64,000 nt of DNA, from positions 62,001 through 126,000 of the forward strand of contig NZ_FRBW01000001.1 of assembly GCF_900142725.1 (NCBI RefSeq), written 5' to 3'. The notes beneath the pieces were generated by a model. That model was not told the DNA's origin and made no database searches. It saw only the letters and a program-made list of their open reading frames with translations. A program made the position numbers and the translations under genes. Below, in pieces: positions 58,037 to 64,000 of this stretch. This DNA comes from Roseibium suaedae (lineage in GTDB: Bacteria; Pseudomonadota; Alphaproteobacteria; Rhizobiales; Stappiaceae). Positions within the stretch are counted from its first letter, which is position 1. Each line of letters begins with the position of its first letter.

Positions 58037-59167
58037 ATGGCCAAACGTGATTTCTATGAAGTGCTGGGCGTCTCCAAGGATGCTGATGAAAAGGCTCTGA
58101 AGAGCGCCTATCGCAAGATGGCGATGCAATACCATCCGGATCGCAATCCGGGGAATGCAGAGGCCGAAGCCAGCTTCAAGGAAGTGAACGAAGCCTATGA
58201 CACTTTGAAGGACGCGCAGAAGCGCGCGGCCTATGACCGTTTTGGCCATGCTGCTTTCGAAAACGGCGGCTTTGGCGGCGGTGGTGCCGGTCGCAATGGC
58301 GACTTCCATTCCACCATGTCCGACATTTTCGAAGAATTTTTCGGCATGGGCGGCGGTGGCCGCCGGTCGAACGGCCGCGAGCGCGGCGCTGACCTGCGCT
58401 ACAATCTCGAAATCACCCTCGAGGAAGCCTTCGAAGGCAAGACCGTCGAGATCGAAGTTCCGACCAGCGTAACCTGTGAGGCTTGCACCGGTTCCGGCGC
58501 GAAGCCGGGGACGAGCCCTGCAACCTGCCGCACCTGCGGTGGGGCTGGCCGTGTGCGCGCTGCGCAAGGGTTCTTCACGCTCGAACGCACCTGCCCGACC
58601 TGTCAGGGCAAGGGCCAGGTCATTGCTGATCCCTGCGGTGTTTGCGGCGGTGTCGGCCGGACTACCCAGGAGCGGACGCTCTCGGTCAATATTCCCTCGG
58701 GCATCGAGGACGGAACCCGTATCCGTCTTGCGGGCGAAGGCGAGGCCGGGCTGCGCGGGGGGCCGTCCGGCGACCTCTATATCTTTCTGTCGATCCGCCC
58801 GCATGAGTTCTTCCAGCGCGAAGGCGCGGATCTCTATTGCCGGGTTCCGATCTCCATGACGACGGCTGCCCTTGGCGGCCAGTTCGATGTGCCGACCCTG
58901 GAAGGCGTAACCAGCCGGGTGAAGGTTCCGGAAGGAACGCAGACCGGAAAACAGTTCCGCCTCAAGGGCAAAGGCATGCCGGTGATGCGTTCGGCGCAGC
59001 ATGGTGACATGTATATTCAGGTAACTGTGGAGACCCCGACCAACCTGACAAAGCGCCAGAGAGAGTTGCTCACCGAATTCGAACAGGGTGCTTCTGGTGA
59101 AAATCACCCGGAATCCTCCGGATTTTTCGCTAGGATGAAGGATTTCATCGACAATCTTGGCAGCTGA
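58037..59167 (+). CDS. dnaJ: Co-chaperone DnaJ (Hsp40)
   Basis: The 376-residue type I Hsp40 stimulates DnaK ATPase. It has the J domain with His-Pro-Asp (33-35), a Gly/Phe-rich linker ([11 protein letters not shown]), four zinc-binding CxxCxGxG repeats ([32 protein letters not shown]) and the C-terminal client-binding domain. All zinc ligands are intact. Confidence 0.98.
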   Translation: MAKRDFYEVLGVSKDADEKALKSAYRKMAMQYHPDRNPGNAEAEASFKEVNEAYDTLKDAQKRAAYDRFGHAAFENGGFGGGGAGRNGDFHSTMSDIFEEFFGMGGGGRRSNGRERGADLRYNLEITLEEAFEGKTVEIEVPTSVTCEACTGSGAKPGTSPATCRTCGGAGRVRAAQGFFTLERTCPTCQGKGQVIADPCGVCGGVGRTTQERTLSVNIPSGIEDGTRIRLAGEGEAGLRGGPSGDLYIFLSIRPHEFFQREGADLYCRVPISMTTAALGGQFDVPTLEGVTSRVKVPEGTQTGKQFRLKGKGMPVMRSAQHGDMYIQVTVETPTNLTKRQRELLTEFEQGASGENHPESSGFFARMKDFIDNLGS

Positions 59168-59240
59168 CACGGATTGGCCATCTTGAAATGATGCTTCTGA
59201 ACGCCCTACATTTTCGCAAGCGGGGGGAGGACTGGAGCAG

Positions 59241-59870
59241 ATGATGGATAGGACGGGGCCGCATTCCCAGGCCGTTCGCAAAAAAGTCGAACAGGTCAAG
59301 GCGTTAAAGGCAAAGGCCCTGGATGAAGTCCGCTTCTTCCGGTCTTGGGTGGAAAGCCCGCTCAAGACAGGTGCTGTCAGTCCTTCCGGTCCTTTGCTTG
59401 CAGCCAAGATGGCCTCCTATCTGGAGGCTGCCCCCGGAGCTCACGTGGTCGAGCTCGGACCGGGCACCGGTGTCGTAACCCGCGCCATTCTGGAACGCGG
59501 CATTCTCCGCAAGAACCTTGTCGCCGTCGAGTACAGCCACGAATTCTGCGAGTTGCTGCATGGCCGTTACCCGGGCATGTCCGTCATTCAGGGCGATGCC
59601 TATGCCATCCAGGACCTGTTCAAGGGCACAAAGCCGTTGGACGGGATCGTCTCCAGCCTGCCGCTTTTCACGAAACCGGAGAATGAGCGGCTGCGGCTGA
59701 TCGAGGATGCGCTGGAGCTGTTGAAGCCGGGCGCGCCTTTCATCCAGTTTTCCTACGCGCTCGTTCCGCCGGTAAAGGCCCAGCCAGGCCGTTTCTCGCT
59801 GAGCAAGTCCGACTGGATCTGGAAGAACCTGCCGCCGGCACGGGTCTGGGTCTATCGCAAGGTCCATTGA
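59241..59870 (+). CDS. pmtA: Phospholipid N-methyltransferase, PmtA type
   Basis: This 209-residue SAM-dependent methyltransferase resembles rhizobial PmtA, which converts phosphatidylethanolamine to phosphatidylcholine. It has an amphipathic basic N-terminus for membrane contact (RKKVEQVKALKAKALDEVRFF), WVESPLKTGAVSPSG, SAM motif I VVELGPGTGVVTRAIL and SSLPLFTKPENERLRLIE. Two adjacent ATG codons (59241 and 59244) make the exact start uncertain by one residue. rRNA-dimethylase-like proteins share the fold, but the N-terminus fits PmtA. Confidence 0.85.
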   Translation: MMDRTGPHSQAVRKKVEQVKALKAKALDEVRFFRSWVESPLKTGAVSPSGPLLAAKMASYLEAAPGAHVVELGPGTGVVTRAILERGILRKNLVAVEYSHEFCELLHGRYPGMSVIQGDAYAIQDLFKGTKPLDGIVSSLPLFTKPENERLRLIEDALELLKPGAPFIQFSYALVPPVKAQPGRFSLSKSDWIWKNLPPARVWVYRKVH

Positions 59871-59922
59871 CCGGACCGCAGGCACTCAATTGAAATCTCT
59901 TTGCCAATAGAGGGGTGTTGTC

Positions 59923-60510
59923 ATGCGGGCAGTCAAGATTCTCGTTTTCTCCGGTTCGACCCGGTCTGGCTCCTTCAACGGCAAGCTTGCCGGCGCGGTC
60001 CTGCGCGAACTGGCTTTGGGCGATGCCCAGGCGACCCGGATCTCCCTCTCGGATTTTCCCTTGCCGCTCTATGATGGCGACCTGGAACAGACCAAGGGCG
60101 TGCCTGAGGCTGCGCACAAGCTGAAGCGGATCATCCAGTCTCATGACGGGGTCTTTATCGCCTGCCCGGAATACAATGCGGGCGTGACACCTCTGCTTAA
60201 GAATACCCTCGACTGGGTCAGCCGGATTTCCGATCCGGGCGAACCGGCCTCCGCAGCTTTCAAGCAGAACCGTGTTTTCGCCATCGGCTCGGCCTCCCCG
60301 GGCGCCATGGGCGGTGTCCGTGGTCTCATGTCCATGCGCACCATTCTGGAAATGGGGCTCGGCGCCCTTGTCATTCCCCAGACCGTGATCGTTTCCAGTG
60401 CGGCATCTGCCTTTGATGCCAAGGGGGATCTTGCGGATGAGCGGTCCGCATCGCTTCTCAAGGCCATGGTTCAGGCCCTGATCCGGCAGGCCCGTTTTCA
60501 ACTGGGCTGA
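59923..60510 (+). CDS. NAD(P)H-dependent FMN reductase (flavodoxin-like fold)
   Basis: This 195-residue flavoenzyme belongs to the NADPH-dependent FMN reductase/chromate- and azo-reductase family. The FMN phosphate loop is GSTRSGSFNGKLA near the N-terminus and the family motif PEYNAGVTPLLKNTLDWVSR is present. The physiological acceptor cannot be told; quinones, flavins and chromate are all used by relatives. It lies 52 bases after the methyltransferase gene. Confidence 0.92.
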   Translation: MRAVKILVFSGSTRSGSFNGKLAGAVLRELALGDAQATRISLSDFPLPLYDGDLEQTKGVPEAAHKLKRIIQSHDGVFIACPEYNAGVTPLLKNTLDWVSRISDPGEPASAAFKQNRVFAIGSASPGAMGGVRGLMSMRTILEMGLGALVIPQTVIVSSAASAFDAKGDLADERSASLLKAMVQALIRQARFQLG

Positions 60511-60542
60511 CAACCGGAGGTCCTCAGCCGTGAGCCCTGTGG

Positions 60543-60571
60543 CTTGGCAATGCTGCCCGGTACCCCTACAT
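60543..60571 (+). promoter_or_regulatory. RpoH-like promoter of hslV
   Basis: CTTG (60543-60546), an 18-base spacer and CCTACAT (60565-60571) differ from the alphaproteobacterial heat-shock consensus by one base in the -10 element. It lies 73 bases before hslV, a classic heat-shock gene. Confidence 0.6.
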
Positions 60572-60643
60572 AGGTCCCGGAGAGGCGGTGATGGTCGTAT
60601 GCAGGACCGGTGCCGCCCGTGACGTCAACGCCAAGAGGACCCT

Positions 60644-61201
60644 ATGAGCGAAGCACGAGAACCCGCCGTCTGGCATGGCACCACCATTCTGCTGGTCCGC
60701 AAGGGCGGCAAGGTCGTGATTGCCGGCGATGGCCAGGTTTCCCTCGGTCAGACCGTCATCAAGAACACCGCCCGCAAGGTGCGCCCGCTGGCAAAGGGCG
60801 AAGTGATCGCCGGCTTTGCCGGGGCGACAGCGGATGCTTTCACCCTCTTTGAGCGTCTGGAAGCCAAACTGGAACAATATCCCGGACAGCTGATGCGCTC
60901 CTGCGTGGAGCTGGCGAAGGACTGGCGGACGGACCGCTATCTGCGCCGTCTCGAAGCGATGATGCTTGTTGCCGATAAGAATGTGGCTCTGGTCCTGACG
61001 GGCACGGGTGACGTTCTGGAGCCGGAAGGCGGTATCGCCGGTATCGGGTCCGGAGGCAATTATGCGCTGGCTGCGGCCCGTGCGCTAGCAGATACGGATC
61101 TGGATGCGGAAGCCATTGCCCGCAAGGCCATGGCAATCGCCGCTGATATCTGCGTCTACACCAACGGCAATCTGACGGTCGAAAGCCTGGAGACGGAGTG
61201 A
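60644..61201 (+). CDS. hslV: ATP-dependent protease peptidase subunit HslV
   Basis: This 185-residue proteasome-like threonine peptidase has the mature N-terminus [11 protein letters not shown] after a short propeptide, so Thr13 is the nucleophile. [28 protein letters not shown] and [15 protein letters not shown] are family marks. It forms the HslUV complex with the unfoldase gene at 62343; one membrane-protein gene lies between them. Confidence 0.97.
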   Translation: MSEAREPAVWHGTTILLVRKGGKVVIAGDGQVSLGQTVIKNTARKVRPLAKGEVIAGFAGATADAFTLFERLEAKLEQYPGQLMRSCVELAKDWRTDRYLRRLEAMMLVADKNVALVLTGTGDVLEPEGGIAGIGSGGNYALAAARALADTDLDAEAIARKAMAIAADICVYTNGNLTVESLETE

Positions 61202-61235
61202 GTGCGTCAGCTCTCACCCTTAGCGGGAGAACGCA

Positions 61236-62321
61236 ATGACTGAGGTTCTCGAACGCCGCCTTCAGGATGCCGTGTCGGCTGGCCTTCTCGATGCCGGACT
61301 GGCAGGCCGTCTGAAGGTCTTCTGGCAGGAGCAGGACCGGCTCGGGGTAGAGGCTCAGGCCTCAGATCCGGTGTCGCGTGTGGATGCGGAAGAGGTCCGC
61401 TTCGTCCGCGGGTTCCACGATATCTTCATTGCCATTGGCCTTTCCCTCTTTATGGTCGGTCTGGTCTACGGCCTGAAGGGGCTCGTGCCGATGGGCGTCA
61501 CGGCGGCTGCGGGTGCTGCGGCAATCTGGGGTCTCTCCGAGATCTTTGCACGCCGCATGCGGCTTGCGCTGCCATCCTTTCTGCTGACGATCCTGTTCAC
61601 CCCGTTCTTTTTCCTGGCCTGTCTTGGCCTGTTCGTGGGCGAAAACAGCACAGCGGCTTCGGCAGGGAATGCCTTTGACAATTCCGAAGCTCAGGTTCTG
61701 ATCCTGCCTGCCCTGATCGCGACACTCGGTGCATCGCTCCATCTCTGGCGGTTCCGTGTTCCAGTGGGATTTGCGGTGGTGACGGCAGGAGTGCTCTTCC
61801 TTGCTGTCGTGCTGGTGGAAACCGCTGTTCCGCATCTGGTTCAGAACAATATTGCCTGGTTCACGCTTGTGGCCGGCCTTGCCAGTTTCCTGGCGGGCAT
61901 GGTGTTCGACAGCCGGGACCTGACCCGGTCCACGATCAACAGCGACAAAGGCTTCTGGCTTCATCTGATGGCCGCGCCCCTGATCGTGCACTCCATTCTC
62001 AACCTTGCGACCGGCGGCGACTATTTCAGTGACACGGGATCTGCAGCGATCGTGATCGCCATGTTCCTGCTCCTGTCCTTTGTCGCCATCCTTGTCGACC
62101 GCCGGGCATTGCTGGTTTCCGGTCTTGGCTATTTCGGTGTCGCCCTGGGCGTGCTGTTGAGCGAGGCGGAACTTTCGGGCGAGGCCGGTGTTGCCGGAAC
62201 CCTTCTGGTTCTGGGTTGCTTCATTCTTCTGCTGGGCTCGGCCTGGCGTATTGTCCGCCGGGTTCTGGTGGCGCCTGTGGCCGGAACGCCGGTCATGCGC
62301 TTCATCCCGGCGGCCTCCTGA
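61236..62321 (+). CDS. Multi-pass membrane protein of unknown function between hslV and hslU
   Basis: This 361-residue protein has a short cytoplasmic N-terminal helix region (about 1-60) and roughly ten hydrophobic segments. The layout resembles DUF2157/DUF4401-type membrane proteins, but I cannot assign a family firmly. It sits 34 bases after hslV and 21 bases before hslU, so it is probably in the same heat-shock operon. Whether it has any role in proteolysis is unknown. Confidence 0.85.
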   Translation: MTEVLERRLQDAVSAGLLDAGLAGRLKVFWQEQDRLGVEAQASDPVSRVDAEEVRFVRGFHDIFIAIGLSLFMVGLVYGLKGLVPMGVTAAAGAAAIWGLSEIFARRMRLALPSFLLTILFTPFFFLACLGLFVGENSTAASAGNAFDNSEAQVLILPALIATLGASLHLWRFRVPVGFAVVTAGVLFLAVVLVETAVPHLVQNNIAWFTLVAGLASFLAGMVFDSRDLTRSTINSDKGFWLHLMAAPLIVHSILNLATGGDYFSDTGSAAIVIAMFLLLSFVAILVDRRALLVSGLGYFGVALGVLLSEAELSGEAGVAGTLLVLGCFILLLGSAWRIVRRVLVAPVAGTPVMRFIPAAS

Positions 62322-62342
62322 TCATCTGATGGAAGTATCGAC

Positions 62343-63647
62343 ATGACCGACTTTTCCCCTCGTGAAATCGTTTCAGAACTGGACCGCTACATCGTTGGCC
62401 AGAAAGACGCCAAGCGGGCCGTCGCCATTGCCCTGCGCAACCGTTGGCGCCGCCAGCAGTTGCAGGGGCAGATGCGCGAGGAGGTTCTGCCGAAGAACAT
62501 TCTCATGATCGGGCCGACCGGCGTCGGCAAGACGGAGATCGCCCGCCGCCTGGCGAAGCTGGCCAACGCCCCCTTCACCAAGGTTGAGGCGACCAAGTTC
62601 ACAGAAGTGGGCTATGTCGGCCGCGACGTGGAGCAGATCGTCCGCGATCTTGTCGAGGCGGGCATCAGCCTGGTGCGCACCGGCAAGCGGGAAGAGGTCA
62701 AGGCCAAGGCCCATATCATGGCTGAAGACCGGGTTCTCGACGCGCTCGTTGGCAAGACCGCCAGCCCTGCCACTCGTGATTCCTTCCGCAAGAAGCTGCG
62801 GGAAGGGGAGATGGACGACAAGGAAATCGAAGTGGAGGTCCGCGCACAGCCGCAGATGCCGAGCTTCGATGTTCCGGGCATGCCTGGTGCCAGCGTCGGC
62901 GTGATGAACATTTCCGACATGCTGGGCAAGGCCTTTGGCGGCCAGACAAAGATGAAGCGCACCACCGTGCGCGATTCTTATCAGCTCCTGATCAATGAGG
63001 AATCCGACAAGCTTCTCGACGAGGACAAGATCGTTCAGGAAGCGGTGTCTCTGGTCGAGAATTCCGGCATCGTGTTTCTGGACGAAATCGACAAGATCTG
63101 CGCAAGGGAAGGGCGTGGCGGCGCGGATGTGTCGCGCGAAGGCGTGCAGCGCGACCTGCTGCCCCTGATCGAAGGCACAGTGGTCTCCACCAAGCATGGA
63201 CCGGTGAAGACGGACCATATTCTCTTCATTGCTTCGGGCGCTTTCCATGTGGCAAAGCCTTCCGACCTCTTGCCGGAGCTTCAGGGGCGTCTGCCGATCC
63301 GTGTCGAGTTGAAGGCTCTGACGCGCGATGACTTCCGAGCCATCCTGACCGAACCGGAGGCAAGCCTCATCAAGCAGTATGTGGCGCTTCTGGCGACGGA
63401 AAACGTCACCCTGTCCTTCACCGAGGATGCGATCGACGAGATTGCCTCTGTGGCGGTTGATCTCAACGGGTCGGTCGAGAATATCGGCGCCCGCCGCCTG
63501 CAGACTGTGATGGAGCGGATCCTGGACGAGGTGTCCTACACCGCTCCCGACCGGTCGGGCGAAACCATCGAGATCAATGCGGAGCATATCCGCGAGAACA
63601 TTGGTGAGCTGGCAAAGAACGTCGACCTGTCGAAGTTCATCCTCTAA
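62343..63647 (+). CDS. hslU: ATP-dependent protease ATPase subunit HslU
   Basis: This 434-residue AAA+ unfoldase has Walker A GPTGVGKT (57-64), the pore motif G-Y-V-G ([10 protein letters not shown]), the intermediate I domain, Walker [10 protein letters not shown] and the C-terminal helix ending LSKFIL that inserts into HslV to activate it. It starts [20 protein letters not shown], typical of the family. Confidence 0.98.
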   Translation: MTDFSPREIVSELDRYIVGQKDAKRAVAIALRNRWRRQQLQGQMREEVLPKNILMIGPTGVGKTEIARRLAKLANAPFTKVEATKFTEVGYVGRDVEQIVRDLVEAGISLVRTGKREEVKAKAHIMAEDRVLDALVGKTASPATRDSFRKKLREGEMDDKEIEVEVRAQPQMPSFDVPGMPGASVGVMNISDMLGKAFGGQTKMKRTTVRDSYQLLINEESDKLLDEDKIVQEAVSLVENSGIVFLDEIDKICAREGRGGADVSREGVQRDLLPLIEGTVVSTKHGPVKTDHILFIASGAFHVAKPSDLLPELQGRLPIRVELKALTRDDFRAILTEPEASLIKQYVALLATENVTLSFTEDAIDEIASVAVDLNGSVENIGARRLQTVMERILDEVSYTAPDRSGETIEINAEHIRENIGELAKNVDLSKFIL

Positions 63648-63771
63648 CCTGTCGGTCAGACTCCTTGGGATCCCTGACAAAAGACAGCGGTCTCAAGAGG
63701 GAAATGAAAGGTCAATTTGGCGCAGCGGTTAGCCTCTTGCGGTTCCTCTGCGCCAGTGGCAGCATGCGCCC

Positions 63772-64000
63772 ATGGTAGCAATCCGAAAGAGCAATGAAGA
63801 AGGTCACCGCCGGAAGTTTCTGGTCGTGGTCGATGACACGCCCGAGTGTGATCGCGCAATCGTCTATGCGGCCAAGCGCGCGGCGCGGACGAGCGGCGTC
63901 GTCACCCTTCTTTTCGTCGTGACCCCGACCGACTTCCAGCACTGGCTGGGGGTCGAGGACATCATGCGCGCCGAGGCGATGGAAACGGCAGAGACCACCC
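63772..64000 (+). CDS. Universal stress protein family, N-terminal part
   Basis: The frame from ATG 63772 stays open to the right edge (76 codons). After a short basic start it reads KFLVVVDDTPECDRAIVYAAKRA, then GVVTLLFVVTP, the first beta-alpha-beta of the UspA fold. The ATP-binding GxxGxxxxG region lies beyond the window. An earlier ATG at 63764 is out of frame and stops at once. Confidence 0.8.
   Translation, partial: MVAIRKSNEEGHRRKFLVVVDDTPECDRAIVYAAKRAARTSGVVTLLFVVTPTDFQHWLGVEDIMRAEAMETAETT

Noticed and set aside
56432..59407. Long frames antisense to dnaK and dnaJ (476 and 493 residues)
   Set aside because: They overlap two certain chaperone genes and have low-complexity composition.
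62373..63680. 435-residue frame antisense to hslU
   Set aside because: Same reason: complete overlap with a certain gene and no family marks.

Overview
The window looks like a chromosomal segment of an alphaproteobacterium, most likely a Rhizobiales/Stappiaceae-type marine or soil bacterium (genus not determinable by eye). The grounds are moderately high GC, the order rpsT / rhodanese / dnaA / dnaN / recF / gyrB, the cluster mutM / ubiE / ubiB, dnaK-dnaJ, hslV / membrane protein / hslU, a PmtA-type phospholipid methyltransferase, two exact CtrA-type sites (TTAA-N7-TTAA), alphaproteobacterial RpoH-type promoters (CTTG-N18-CCTATAT) and iron-responsive operator-like sites (TGA-N9-TCA).

Layout. 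1-183: start of a small lipoprotein gene running off the left edge (minus). 569-3788: siderophore uptake pair (TonB-dependent receptor and siderophore-interacting ferric reductase), convergent, each with an IRO-like box. 3956-15298: the most unusual block. Two divergent operons flank a 426-base regulatory gap. Leftward lie a NOX/ferric-reductase-like membrane flavocytochrome and a 1081-residue exported protein with four haem motifs and a DUF4384-like C-terminus. Rightward lie an OmpA-domain protein, a 1651-residue exported Sel1/CHAT (caspase-like) protein and a peptidoglycan-binding-domain protein. 15535-23447: a type I secretion operon (ABC, membrane fusion protein, unknown secreted protein) ending in a 1358-residue serralysin-type RTX metalloprotease with a vWA-like insert and six exact 294-bp repeats; this stretch is visibly more AT-rich than its surroundings.

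23530-25956: LysR regulator divergent from an MFS exporter. 26253-38280: a catabolic island with two FadR-type GntR regulators, an enolase-superfamily enzyme, a peptide/nickel-type ABC importer (binding protein at 29455, permeases and ATPases at 34745-38280) and an alpha/beta hydrolase. Three copies of a CTGT-N3-ACAG palindrome mark the GntR gene, the enolase gene and the ABC operon, so they probably form one regulon. An ankyrin-repeat exported protein and a small membrane protein sit inside it. The intergenic gaps here carry a dispersed palindromic repeat family.

38651-64000: the conserved core. It holds tRNA-Arg(CCG), rpsT, rhodanese, dnaA-dnaN-recF, a small conserved-looking protein, gyrB, a GGDEF/degenerate-EAL protein with a CtrA box, enoyl-CoA hydratase, mutM, ubiE-ubiB, an AlkB-type dioxygenase, dnaK-dnaJ, pmtA, an FMN reductase, hslV / DUF-type membrane protein / hslU, and the start of a universal stress protein. 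No CRISPR array, insertion sequence, integrase or rRNA was seen. Very long ORFs antisense to dnaA, gyrB, dnaK, dnaJ and hslU are GC-driven shadows.
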